The notes below the pieces were generated by a model. The model was not told the DNA's origin. It was given only the letters and a program-made list of their open reading frames with translations, and searched no databases. Positions 7,796-16,044 of a stretch of 40,603 nt of DNA are shown piece by piece. The position numbers were made by a program, and so were the translations under genes. Source of the stretch: Geomonas silvestris (lineage in GTDB: Bacteria > Desulfobacterota > Desulfuromonadia > Geobacterales > Geobacteraceae); assembly GCF_014193515.1 (NCBI RefSeq), contig NZ_BLXX01000009.1:174332-214934 (forward strand). The letters run 5' to 3'. Position 1 is the first letter of the stretch, and each line of letters opens with the position of its first letter.

Positions 7796-9718
7796 ATGTT
7801 GGCAACACTCAGGAGACACCTACGCTCGGCTCTGGCGGGGCTCGCCCCGGCGGGTGCGGCCTGGTTGCTGCTGGCCCTGGTCTGGTGGCCGGCTGGCGCT
7901 GCCTGGCCGGCCCAGCCACCGGCCGGCGGCGCCCCCGCGGCGCTTCCCGCAGCGCGGCAGGGAGCGGCCCCTCCCCAAGGCCGTCTCAGCTCCGCCGCCC
8001 CGGCGACTGCTCGCGCCCAGCAGGTCGCCCCCGGTGCCGGGCACCGCGCCGCCATCGTCGTCGGCGGCGACCGCGACTACCCCCCCTACGAGTTCATCGA
8101 CCGCGACGGTCGCCCTTCCGGTTACAACGTCGAGCTCACCAAGGCCATCGCCGAAGTCATGGGGATGAAGGTGGAGTTCCGCCTGGGCGCCTGGTCCGAG
8201 ATGCGCACCGCCCTGCAAAACGGCTCCGTGGATGTCCTGCAGGGGATGTCCTATTCCGACGAGCGCCTCGCCGAGGTCGACTTCTCCTTGCCGCACACCA
8301 TCGTGAACCACGCCGTCTTCGCCCGCAAGGACTCGCCGCGGGTCAACTCGCTGGAAGAGCTGCAGGGAAAGACGGTGGCGGTGCACCGGGCCGGCATCAT
8401 GCACGACTTCCTGAAGAAGCAGGGGTTCACCGGGAAGCTGGTGCTCACCGATACCCCCGCCGATGCCCTGCGCCAGACCGCCGCCGGCAAGACCGATTTC
8501 GCCATCGTGGCGATCGTCCCGGGGATGTACATCATCCGCGAGCTGAAGCTATCTAACCTGATCCCCGTGGTGCGCAACGTCGCCAGCCACCGCTACTGCT
8601 TCGCGGTGGACAAGGGGAACGAGGAGCTCCTCTCCCGTTTCAACGAGGGGCTCGCCATCCTGAAGAAGACCGGGCAGCAGCAGGCCATCTACGAGAAATG
8701 GCTGGGGGTTTTGGAGCCAACCCCCATCGAGTGGCGCATCGTCGCCAAGTACGCCGCCATCGTCGTGGTCCCGCTGGTGCTCCTTTTGGGGGGCTTCGCC
8801 CTCTGGTCGCGCACCCTGCACCGCCAGGTGGCGCTGCGCACCGCCGACCTCACCCGCGAGATCGCCGAGCGCAAGCACGCCGAGGAGGAACTGCTCTTAA
8901 ACCAGCAGCAACTGGTGCAGGCGGACAAGATGGCGGCGCTGGGGATCCTGGTCTCCGGGGTGGCACACGAGATCAACAACCCGACCGGGCTCATCCTCCT
9001 GGATCTCCCGGTGCTCAAGCGGGCGCACCAGGACGCGGCGCCGATTCTCGAACAGCACTTCGAGGAGAACGGGGACTTCATGCTGGGTGGGGTTCCCTAC
9101 AGCGAGATGCGCGAGGAGATCCCGCGTCTTTTGGACGGGATGCAGGAGGGAGCCCAGCGCATCAAGCGCATCGTGCACGACTTGAAGGATTTCGCCCGGC
9201 GCGACGATGCCGGCGACAAGGTGGCAAGCGACCTGAACCAGGTGGTTCAGACCGCCCTGCGCCTGGTGGAGCCGACCATCCGCAAGTCAACCGCCCACTT
9301 CAGCGCCGACTTCGGGGTCGGGCTGCCGCGCTTTCGGGGAAACGCCCAGCGCATCGAGCAGGTGGTGCTGAACCTGGTCCTGAATGCCTGCCAGGCGCTC
9401 TCGGACCGCGAAGAGGGGATCGCGGTGACCACCCGGCTGAGTACCGACCTGCAGAGACTGGAGTTGAAGGTGCAGGACCAGGGGGGCGGCATCGCACCCG
9501 AGCACCTGGCCCGGCTCACCGACCCCTTCTTTACCACCAAAAGGGAGAGCGGCGGCACCGGGCTTGGGCTCTCGGTCTCCGCCGGGATCGTGAAAGACCA
9601 CGGCGGCACCCTCAGTTTCGAGTCGGAGCCCGGGCGCGGCACCATGGTGACCCTGAGCCTGCCGGCGCTCAGGGAGACAACCTCCCCCTCGCTGGACAGC
9701 ATGGAGTGGAACACCTAA
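7796..9718 (+). CDS. Periplasmic-binding-domain sensor histidine kinase
   Basis: A 640-residue membrane sensor kinase. Order: signal/N-terminal membrane segment (about 11-36), a low-complexity Ala/Pro linker, an SBP_bac_3 solute-binding domain facing the periplasm (about 86-305), a membrane segment (about 316-338), a short coiled coil, HisKA with His391 (SGVAHEINNP), and an HATPase_c domain (NLVLNACQAL; DQGGGIAPE; GTGLGLSVS). Residues between the H-box and N-box include an extra helical stretch. The SBP_bac_3 family usually binds amino or organic acids; the ligand here is unknown. Next downstream is an NtrC-type response regulator on the same strand, its likely partner, and then dcuB, so a C4-dicarboxylate signal is a reasonable inference. 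Confidence 0.9.
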   Translation: MLATLRRHLRSALAGLAPAGAAWLLLALVWWPAGAAWPAQPPAGGAPAALPAARQGAAPPQGRLSSAAPATARAQQVAPGAGHRAAIVVGGDRDYPPYEFIDRDGRPSGYNVELTKAIAEVMGMKVEFRLGAWSEMRTALQNGSVDVLQGMSYSDERLAEVDFSLPHTIVNHAVFARKDSPRVNSLEELQGKTVAVHRAGIMHDFLKKQGFTGKLVLTDTPADALRQTAAGKTDFAIVAIVPGMYIIRELKLSNLIPVVRNVASHRYCFAVDKGNEELLSRFNEGLAILKKTGQQQAIYEKWLGVLEPTPIEWRIVAKYAAIVVVPLVLLLGGFALWSRTLHRQVALRTADLTREIAERKHAEEELLLNQQQLVQADKMAALGILVSGVAHEINNPTGLILLDLPVLKRAHQDAAPILEQHFEENGDFMLGGVPYSEMREEIPRLLDGMQEGAQRIKRIVHDLKDFARRDDAGDKVASDLNQVVQTALRLVEPTIRKSTAHFSADFGVGLPRFRGNAQRIEQVVLNLVLNACQALSDREEGIAVTTRLSTDLQRLELKVQDQGGGIAPEHLARLTDPFFTTKRESGGTGLGLSVSAGIVKDHGGTLSFESEPGRGTMVTLSLPALRETTSPSLDSMEWNT

Positions 9719-9914
9719 GGGGGGCCGACGCGGGGGCTGGAAGATTTGCGGCAGATCCCGGACACCCCTCAGCTCGTCAATAAGCGGCCGCCTGGTCCCC
9801 GCGTGGCTCACCCCGGCAGCTCCGATGCACCAGGCCGGGACCGGGGGGCAGGTAGCTGCGAAGCCGGTCCCCTCGCGATCACTCAAAGCCTTTTCTTTCT
9901 TTACGGAGCCAGTC

Positions 9915-11339
9915 ATGCTACCGAGCAGCTATCCCAATTTCCAGATCCTTTTGGTGGACGACGAACCGGCCTGGTTGCGCTCGCTCTCCCTCACCCTGAA
10001 GAGCACGGCCGGGCTCAACAACTTGGTGACCTGCGAGGACAGCCGCGAGGTCATGGGGCTTTTGGAGGGGGGCGGGATCGGCCTGGTGCTCTTGGACCTC
10101 ACCATGCCGCACCTCTCCGGCGAGGAGCTCTTGAAGAAGATCGCCGAGCGCCACCCGGAGATCGCCACCATCGTGGTGAGCGGGCTGAACCAGCTGGAGA
10201 CGGCGGTGCGCTGCATGAAGCTTGGTGCCTTCGACTACTTCATCAAGACCGACGAGGAGGACCGCATCGTGGGGGGCGTCCTGCGCGCGGTGCGCATGCT
10301 CGAGATGCAGCGCGACTACCGGGAGATGTCGAGCCGCCTGGTCTCGGGCGAATTGCGCCACCCGGAGGCCTTTGCCGACATCGTCACCGCGGACCGCGGC
10401 ATGCTCGCCATCTTCAGCTACCTGGAGGCGGTCGCCAAGAGCCCGCAGCCACTTTTGATCACCGGGGAGAGCGGGGTAGGGAAGGAGCTTTTGGCCCGGG
10501 CCGCCCACGCACTGAGCGGCTGCCGCGGCAAGCTGGTCACCGTGAACGTCGCGGGACTCGACGACTCGGTCTTTGCCGACACGCTCTTCGGGCACCTGCG
10601 CGGCGCCTTCACCGGGGCCGAGGCGGTGCGCAAGGGGATGGTCGAGGAGGCCGCCGACGGGACCCTTTTTCTCGACGAGATCGGCGACCTCTCCATCCCC
10701 TCCCAGGTGAAGCTCTTGCGCCTGCTCCAGGAAGGGGAGTACTTCCCGCTCGGCTCCGACCAGCCCAAGCGCATCAAGGCCCGGGTCATCGTGGCGACCC
10801 ACCAGAACCTGGCCGCCAAGGAGGCGGCGGGGAGCTTTAGGCGCGACCTCTATTTCAGGCTGCGCACCCACCAGGTGCAGGTCCCGCCGCTCAGGGAGCG
10901 CAAGGGAGACCTGCCGCTTTTGCTCGATCACTTCCTCACCGAGGCTGCCCGGGCCCTGGAAAAGAAGAGGCCGACCCCGCCCAAGGGGCTCGCCCAGTTC
11001 CTGGCCACCTACAGCTTCCCGGGGAACCTGCGCGAGCTGCGCGCCATGGTCTACGACGCGGTCAGCGTGCACCGCGACCGGATGCTCTCCATGGAGAGCT
11101 TCGTGAAGGCGGTGGAGCGCGCCCAGGGGGAGGCGCCGCCGGCAGCGGAGCCGGCTCCCCGGCAAAATCCCTTCGCCGGTTTCGCCGAACTCCCCACCTT
11201 TACCGAGGCGGCCTCCTTCCTGGTGCAGGAGGCGCTGGAGCGGGCCGGCGGCAACCAGACCCTCGCCGGTCGGCTCCTGGGGATCTCCCAGCCCGCCCTC
11301 AACAAACGCCTGAAGATGATGCGCAACCAACAGGCATAA
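9915..11339 (+). CDS. NtrC-family sigma-54-dependent response regulator
   Basis: A 474-residue enhancer-binding activator. The receiver domain (about 8-125) has D15/D16, phospho-acceptor D61 (LLDLTMP) and K111. The AAA+ domain (about 155-390) has Walker A GESGVGK (184-190), the sigma-54-contacting GAFTGA loop (230-235) and Walker B LFLDEIGD. A Fis-type helix-turn-helix ends the protein (AGRLLGISQPALNKRLK). All key residues are intact, so it should be a working sigma-54 activator. The ATG at 9915 has GGAG at seven bases; the longer frame from 9825 lacks family similarity. It follows the binding-domain kinase by 196 bases. Its stop codon overlaps the first of three inverted-repeat sites that precede the dcuB promoter, its probable target. 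Confidence 0.92.
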   Translation: MLPSSYPNFQILLVDDEPAWLRSLSLTLKSTAGLNNLVTCEDSREVMGLLEGGGIGLVLLDLTMPHLSGEELLKKIAERHPEIATIVVSGLNQLETAVRCMKLGAFDYFIKTDEEDRIVGGVLRAVRMLEMQRDYREMSSRLVSGELRHPEAFADIVTADRGMLAIFSYLEAVAKSPQPLLITGESGVGKELLARAAHALSGCRGKLVTVNVAGLDDSVFADTLFGHLRGAFTGAEAVRKGMVEEAADGTLFLDEIGDLSIPSQVKLLRLLQEGEYFPLGSDQPKRIKARVIVATHQNLAAKEAAGSFRRDLYFRLRTHQVQVPPLRERKGDLPLLLDHFLTEAARALEKKRPTPPKGLAQFLATYSFPGNLRELRAMVYDAVSVHRDRMLSMESFVKAVERAQGEAPPAAEPAPRQNPFAGFAELPTFTEAASFLVQEALERAGGNQTLAGRLLGISQPALNKRLKMMRNQQA

Positions 11340-11353
11340 CCGGCGGTTATAGT
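11333..11353. promoter_or_regulatory. Candidate activator site 1 (ATAAC-N5-GTTAT)
   Basis: GGCATAAC-CGGCG-GTTATAGT. A perfect ATAAC/GTTAT inverted repeat with a five-base centre, overlapping the stop codon of the NtrC-type gene. Its centre is about 200 bases upstream of the expected dcuB transcription start. Confidence 0.6.
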
Positions 11354-11372
11354 CATAGCCTGCGGTTATAGC
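11352..11372. promoter_or_regulatory. Candidate activator site 2 (ATAGC-N5-GTTAT)
   Basis: GTCATAGC-CTGCG-GTTATAGC. Same layout as site 1 with one mismatch in the left arm, centred 19 bases (about two helical turns) from site 1. Confidence 0.55.
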
Positions 11373-11421
11373 GCCGCGAAGTCCCCGATTTAATGAGCTT
11401 CGCGTCCCCCCTCCCGGCGCC

Positions 11422-11442
11422 GGCATAACCTCCCGTTATGCC
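11422..11442. promoter_or_regulatory. Candidate activator site 3 (ATAAC-N5-GTTAT)
   Basis: GGCATAAC-CTCCC-GTTATGCC, within a perfect 10-base-pair inverted repeat. It matches site 1 in both arms and in the five-base spacing, and is centred about 110 bases upstream of the predicted start. By itself the hairpin plus a weak TTGCCTTTTG tail could also be a terminator for the regulator gene; the match to sites 1 and 2 favours a protein-binding role, and both are possible. Confidence 0.55.
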
Positions 11443-11518
11443 GGTTGCCTTTTGTCCCTGCTCCCCTTGCAGGGCTATTCTCCTTGGTTTCCGGCTGGTT
11501 ACCCGGTTTTTGCGTTGT

Positions 11519-11534
11519 TGGCACCATACCTGCT
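11519..11534 (+). promoter_or_regulatory. Sigma-54 (-24/-12) promoter of dcuB
   Basis: TGGCAC-CATAC-CTGCT matches the consensus TGGCAC-N5-TTGCW at all but one position, with exact GG-to-GC spacing. It lies 84 bases before the dcuB start codon and downstream of the three inverted-repeat sites, which is the expected order for an NtrC-controlled promoter. Confidence 0.75.
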
Positions 11535-11618
11535 CTGGTAAGGGCAGCAGCACACGCAAATTCGGCTGCCGGCGCGGCGCACCTGCCGCGCGGCAGCACC
11601 AAGGAGAGGTAACCCGTC

Positions 11619-12944
11619 ATGTTAACGTTCTGGATCCAGTTTGTGCTCGTCCTCGGGGCAATCCTTTTGGGCGTACGTAAGGGGGGGGTGGCCCTCGGTC
11701 TCATCGGCGGCCTCGGCGTCTCGGTCCTGGTGCTTCTCTTCCGGGTGCAGCCCTCGGAGCCACCCATCGCCGTCATGCTGATCATCCTCGCCGTGGTAAC
11801 CGCCTCGGCGACCCTGCAGGTGGCCGGCGGCCTCGACTACCTGGTGCAGTTGACCGAGCGGATGCTGCGCGCCCACCCGAAGTACGTGACCATCCTGGCG
11901 CCGCTCTCCACCTTCTTCCTCACCGTCTGCGTCGGGACCGGCCATGCCGTGTACGCGCTGTTGCCGGTCATCGCCGACGTGGCGCTGAAGACCAAGATCC
12001 GCCCCGAGCGCCCCATGGCGATCTCCTCGGTCGCCTCGCAGATGGGGATCACGGCAAGCCCGGTGGCGGCCGCGGTGACCACCTTCCTCGCCTTCTCGCT
12101 CAAGTCGGGGCACCCGGTCTCCCTGTTCGACATCCTGATGGTGACCATGCCCGCCGGCGTGGTGGGGGTGCTGGCTGCAGCCGCCTGGAGCTTCAACCGC
12201 GGCAAGGACCTGGACCAGGATCCCGAATTCCAGGAGCGCCTGAAGGACGCCGAGTTCGCCCGTTCGCTGGAGACCTCGGTCACCACCCTCGACAAGCAGA
12301 TCACCGGCAAGGCGAAGCTCTCGGTGTTCCTTTTCTTCGCCGGCGTGCTCACCATCGTCGCCATGGCCGTCTGGCCCCAGATCCTCCCGGTCGCCGGCGG
12401 CAAGCCGATCCCGATGACCACCGTGGTGCAGTTCATCATGCTGGGCTACGGCGCCTTCATCATGTTCGCCACCGGCGTGAAAGCCAAGGACATCGCCCAC
12501 TCGAGCGTCTTCATCGCCGGGATGATCGCGGTGGTCTCCATCTTCGGCATCGCCTGGATGAGCGACACCTTCGTGACCGCCAACAAGAGCTTCCTCATCG
12601 ACAAGATCGGTCTCATGGTGAAGATGGCCCCCTGGACCTTCGGCATCGCCATGTTCTGCGTCTCGGCCTTCGTGAAGAGCCAGGCGGCCACCCTGATCAT
12701 CATGCTCCCCTTCGGCGCCGCGCTCGGGCTCCCCATCCCGCTCCTTCTGGGGCTCGTTCCGACCAGCTACGCCTACTTCTTCTTCGCCTTCTACCCGAGC
12801 GACCTGGCGGCCATCAACATGGACCGCTCCGGCACCACCCGCATCGGCAAGTACCTCTTGAACCACAGCTTCATGATCCCCGGTTTCATCGGCGTCGGGG
12901 TGTCGACCCTGGTGGCCTACACCATCGCGAAGATCCTGTTCTAA
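11619..12944 (+). CDS. dcuB: Anaerobic C4-dicarboxylate transporter DcuA/DcuB family
   Basis: A 441-residue polytopic inner-membrane carrier of the Dcu family, which exchanges fumarate, malate or aspartate for succinate during anaerobic growth. Recognisable stretches are the N-terminal WIQFVLVLGAILLGVRKGG, the conserved GTGHAVYALLPVIADVA, and RPERPMAISSVASQMGITASP; family length is about 430-445. The ATG follows an AGGAGAGG ribosome site. In Geobacter species the DcuB exchanger supports fumarate respiration, so this gene probably supplies external fumarate. It is preceded by a sigma-54 promoter and activator sites and followed by a strong terminator, so it forms its own transcription unit, flanked by two binding-domain sensor kinases. 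Confidence 0.93.
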   Translation: MLTFWIQFVLVLGAILLGVRKGGVALGLIGGLGVSVLVLLFRVQPSEPPIAVMLIILAVVTASATLQVAGGLDYLVQLTERMLRAHPKYVTILAPLSTFFLTVCVGTGHAVYALLPVIADVALKTKIRPERPMAISSVASQMGITASPVAAAVTTFLAFSLKSGHPVSLFDILMVTMPAGVVGVLAAAAWSFNRGKDLDQDPEFQERLKDAEFARSLETSVTTLDKQITGKAKLSVFLFFAGVLTIVAMAVWPQILPVAGGKPIPMTTVVQFIMLGYGAFIMFATGVKAKDIAHSSVFIAGMIAVVSIFGIAWMSDTFVTANKSFLIDKIGLMVKMAPWTFGIAMFCVSAFVKSQAATLIIMLPFGAALGLPIPLLLGLVPTSYAYFFFAFYPSDLAAINMDRSGTTRIGKYLLNHSFMIPGFIGVGVSTLVAYTIAKILF

Positions 12945-12970
12945 GCGGAGAGAGGGTTGGCGCAGCACCG

Positions 12971-13004
12971 GCCGCGGCAGGGTTTCCTGCCGCGGCTTTT
13001 CTTT
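12971..13004 (+). terminator. Rho-independent terminator of dcuB
   Basis: A perfect 11-base-pair stem (GCCGCGGCAGG / CCTGCCGCGGC), GTTT loop and TTTTCTTT tail, beginning 27 bases after the dcuB stop codon. Confidence 0.9.
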
Positions 13005-13186
13005 GCGAGGGCCCCACGCTGCCGGGTCCGGTCGCAGGGAGGGCAGCCGGTTAAGCTCATGTGTCCTTACTAGCGAAAGAGATAATTAAAGGTCGGGGGT
13101 TAACCTGCCGATACGGGAACGGGTGGGAACCGCGGGGAACTAGAAATTCATTCGATGTTGCCGGCGCTCTGCCGCAAATATCCTGA

Positions 13187-13215
13187 TTGCGGCGCCACAA
13201 CATTAATGATATAAG
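13187..13215 (+). promoter_or_regulatory. Candidate sigma-70 promoter of hybrid kinase gene
   Basis: TTGCGG, 17-base spacer, TATAAG. The -10 box is near consensus and the spacing ideal; the -35 box is weak. It lies 134 bases upstream of the chosen start of the hybrid kinase. The rest of the 345 bases between the dcuB terminator and this gene holds no gene or riboswitch that I recognise. Confidence 0.4.
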
Positions 13216-13349
13216 GTGTTTCGCTTACTGCACCAGAGTCGGCACCTCCAGTGTCGCAGGCTGTCGTCGATACCCGAAGTCTCGGCCGCGCTCCTTCCGG
13301 CGTGGTCCTTTTCTCTCACGAACGCAGCTTCCCTGCAGGTATCCGACCC

Positions 13350-15899
13350 ATGAAGATTCCAGCGTCGCACAGGTTTACCTTCTTTTCCCGCTCGGGCCGC
13401 CTCACCCTCCTGCTCGGCGCTCTCTTCCTTTTTTGTCTCTGCAGCTTCAAAGACCAGGCCCTTCATGCGGAAACGGTACCCAAGCGGGTGGTCCGCGTCG
13501 CGGCGTTCAACTTCAATCCCGCCATCTACCAGGACCGCGACGGCAGGGTCAAGGGGTTCTACGTCGAGATGCTCGACGAGATCGCCCGCCGGGAGAACTG
13601 GCAGATCCAGTACGTCTACGGCAGCTGGGGCGAGGGGATGGAGCGCATCAAGCGCGGTGAGGTGGACCTGCTGACCTCGGTGGCCTGGCTCGAGGAACGT
13701 ACCCATTTTCTCGACTACGGCAAGACTCCGATCATGACGGTCTGGAGCGAGGTCTACGTCCACCAGAAGTCCGACCTCAACAGCATCAGCGACATGGCCG
13801 GCAAGAGGGTTGCCATCATGAAAGGCGACTCCAACGGCAAGCAGTTCCGCAACCTGGTGGAGAAGTTCGGCATCCCCTGTACCATCGTGGAGTTCCCGGG
13901 TTTTGAGGAGGTCTTCAAGGAGGTGGAGGCGCGGCGCGTCGACGCCGGCGTGGTCAACAACACCTTCGGCATCGGACGGAGCAAGGATTTCAGGGTGAAA
14001 TCCTCCGGCGTCATCTTCAACCCCTTCGACCTCTACTTCGCGGCCGGCAAGGGGAAGAACGCGGAACTGATCACGACCTTGGACCGCTATCTCGCCGGCT
14101 GGAAGGCGGACAAGGGGTCGCTGTACCACAGCGCGCTGAACCGCTGGCTGCATCGCCAGGCCGAGATGGTCAACGTCACCCCGACCTGGCTGATCCAGCT
14201 GCTTTTGGGGCTCGCCGCCTCCGGGATCATCGGCACCTCGTTCATCGTGCTGCTGCGCCGGCGGGTAGCCGCCCGCACCCACGAGCTGCAGGAGTCGGAG
14301 AGCGCCCTGCTCGAGAAAAACGAGGAACTGGCCGCCATCGAGGAGGAGCTGCGCCAGCAACTGGACGAGACCTTTGCGGCCCAGGATGCCCTCCAGAAGA
14401 GCGAGGAGTTTCTGACCGCCATCGTCGAGAACATGCCGGCCATGGTCTTCGTGAAGGATGCCCAGGAACTGCGCTTCATCAGCATGAACCGGGCCGGGGA
14501 GGAGATGCTGGGGATCGGGCGCGAAGAGCTGATCGGCAAGAACGACTTCGACCTCTTCCCGGAAAAGGAGGCGACCTTCTTTACCGGTATGGACCGCTTC
14601 GTTTTGCAGCAGGGGGCGATCCAGGAGATCCCGGAAGAGCGGATTCACGTGCGCGACGGCCAGGAGCGCATCCTGCACACCCGCAAGGTCCCCATCTTCG
14701 ACCCCTCGGGGAAGCCGCAGTACCTCCTGGGGATCTCGGTCGACATCACCGAGCAGCGCAGCGTCGAGGAGCAGCTGCGCCAGGCGCACAAGATGGATGT
14801 GGTAGGGCAGCTGGCGGGAGGGGTGGCGCACGACTTCAACAACATGCTCACCGGCATCATCGGCGCGGCGGAGATGCTCAACTGGCGCCTGGGGGAGGAT
14901 CCCTACAACGCGAAACTGACCGGGGTGATCCTCGATGCCGCCACCCGTTCGGCCGACCTCACCCGGCAGCTCTTGGCCTTCTCCCGCAAGGGGAAGATCA
15001 CCTCGACCGCGATCTCCATCAACGACTGCATCAACGCCGTGGTGGCCATCCTCGAGCGGACCATCGACAAGCGGATCGACCTCCGGGTGGAGCTCAAGGC
15101 CCAGAACCCGACCGTCATCGGCGACCCGGGGCTCTTGCAGAACGCCCTCTTGAACCTGGCGGTCAACGCCCGCGACGCCATGCCCGAGGGGGGGACCCTC
15201 ACCTTCACGACCTGCAACGTGGAGCTCGCGGGGAGTGCGCTGCCCGGACAGCTGGCGGCGGGGCCCTATCTGGAGGTCTCGGTCGCCGACACCGGCATCG
15301 GGATGACCCCGGAGGTGCTGGAGCATATCTACGAGCCGTTCTTCACCACCAAGGAGACCGGCAAGGGGACAGGGCTCGGGCTGGCCGCGGTGTACGGGAC
15401 GGTGAAGGAGCACAACGGCACCATCGGCGTGACCAGCGAGCCCGGCCGGGGGACCGTGTTCCGGCTCTCTCTTCCGTCGGGCGCCAGCCAGGCGAGCGAG
15501 CTGGCCGACGGCGAGGAGACGGTCCAGGGGAAGGGGGGGATCATGCTGGTCGACGACGAGGCGATCATCAGGCTCTCCGGTCACTGCCTGCTCGAGGAGC
15601 TGGGGTACCAGGTCTACCTGGCCGAAGACGGCGAGCAGGCCCTGGAGCTCTACGGCCGCGAGCATGCGCACATCGGCCTCGTCATCCTGGACATGGTCAT
15701 GCCCAAGCTGAGCGGCAAGGAGACCTTCCTGAGGCTCAAGCGGCTCGATCCCGAGGTGCGGGTGCTCTTCTCCTCCGGCTTCCACCGCGAGGGGACCGTT
15801 AACGAACTGTTGGGGATCGGCGCCAAGGGGTTCATCCACAAGCCGTACCGGCTGCAGAGCCTCAGCAAGTCCGTGGCCGAAGCGCTCGCCGAAGCGTAG
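13350..15899 (+). CDS. Periplasmic-binding-domain hybrid histidine kinase
   Basis: An 849-residue hybrid sensor kinase. Order: signal/anchor (about 14-34), SBP_bac_3 periplasmic binding domain (about 44-272), membrane segment (about 279-302), coiled coil (about 308-350), PAS domain (about 352-470), HisKA with His494 (GGVAHDFNNML), HATPase_c (NLAVNARDAM; DTGIGM; GTGLGLAAV) and a C-terminal receiver with Asp781 (VILDMVMPKLSG). All phospho-relay residues are present. The hydrophobic leader and SBP similarity support ATG 13350 over the upstream in-frame start at 13251; its ribosome site is weak. No DNA-binding partner lies beside it, so its output is unknown. It could feed a phosphotransfer protein elsewhere or modulate the neighbouring kinase. 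Confidence 0.9.
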   Translation: MKIPASHRFTFFSRSGRLTLLLGALFLFCLCSFKDQALHAETVPKRVVRVAAFNFNPAIYQDRDGRVKGFYVEMLDEIARRENWQIQYVYGSWGEGMERIKRGEVDLLTSVAWLEERTHFLDYGKTPIMTVWSEVYVHQKSDLNSISDMAGKRVAIMKGDSNGKQFRNLVEKFGIPCTIVEFPGFEEVFKEVEARRVDAGVVNNTFGIGRSKDFRVKSSGVIFNPFDLYFAAGKGKNAELITTLDRYLAGWKADKGSLYHSALNRWLHRQAEMVNVTPTWLIQLLLGLAASGIIGTSFIVLLRRRVAARTHELQESESALLEKNEELAAIEEELRQQLDETFAAQDALQKSEEFLTAIVENMPAMVFVKDAQELRFISMNRAGEEMLGIGREELIGKNDFDLFPEKEATFFTGMDRFVLQQGAIQEIPEERIHVRDGQERILHTRKVPIFDPSGKPQYLLGISVDITEQRSVEEQLRQAHKMDVVGQLAGGVAHDFNNMLTGIIGAAEMLNWRLGEDPYNAKLTGVILDAATRSADLTRQLLAFSRKGKITSTAISINDCINAVVAILERTIDKRIDLRVELKAQNPTVIGDPGLLQNALLNLAVNARDAMPEGGTLTFTTCNVELAGSALPGQLAAGPYLEVSVADTGIGMTPEVLEHIYEPFFTTKETGKGTGLGLAAVYGTVKEHNGTIGVTSEPGRGTVFRLSLPSGASQASELADGEETVQGKGGIMLVDDEAIIRLSGHCLLEELGYQVYLAEDGEQALELYGREHAHIGLVILDMVMPKLSGKETFLRLKRLDPEVRVLFSSGFHREGTVNELLGIGAKGFIHKPYRLQSLSKSVAEALAEA

Positions 15900-15914
15900 C
15901 TCTGGCACCACCTG

Positions 15915-15980
15915 CAACGTAGAACCTGGAACCTGGAATGGAGAACCTACAACTTACCGCCTAGAACTTAGGACGTAGAC
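15915..15980 (+). repeat. Degenerate ACGTAGAACCT-type intergenic repeat
   Basis: A run of related short words (AACGTAGAACCTGG, AACCTGGAA, GAGAACCTACAAC, CCTAGAACTTAGGACGTAG) directly after the hybrid kinase gene. The same words recur at 27281-27309 (inverted) and 27460-27500 in this window, so it belongs to a dispersed noncoding repeat family. Confidence 0.6.
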
Positions 15981-15982
15981 CC

Positions 15983-16022
15983 AAAAAAAACGCGGCCCCG
16001 GAATTCCGGAGCCGCGTTTTTT
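15983..16022. terminator. Bidirectional terminator between kinase and hcp
   Basis: An A-run, a GC stem (AACGCGGC / GCCGCGTT) with an inner palindrome CCGGAATTCCGG, and a T-run on the other side, so the hairpin has a T-tail on both strands. It lies between two convergent genes and can serve both. Confidence 0.9.
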
Positions 16023-16044
16023 CGTGATGGTCGCTGCCTTTTTC

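Noticed and set aside
9918..12968. Long minus-strand frames opposite the NtrC-type regulator and dcuB
   Set aside because: Biased His/Gly/Arg/Asp composition typical of antisense shadows; the plus-strand genes have full domain motifs, ribosome sites and a terminator.
13005..13186. Possible c-di-GMP (GEMM) riboswitch upstream of the hybrid kinase, and similarly at 37200-37300
   Set aside because: I searched for the conserved GEMM core words (CACGCACAGGGCAAACC and GGGACGCAAAGCC) and found neither at these sites.
15900..15915. TGGCACCACCTGCAA as a second sigma-54 promoter
   Set aside because: The GG-to-GC spacing is two bases too short, and it points into a terminator and a convergent gene.
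13203..15917. A 904-residue open frame on the minus strand opposite the hybrid kinase gene
   Set aside because: It is the antisense shadow of a clear kinase gene in G+C-rich DNA: His/Asp/Glu/Leu-rich low-complexity sequence, no family similarity.
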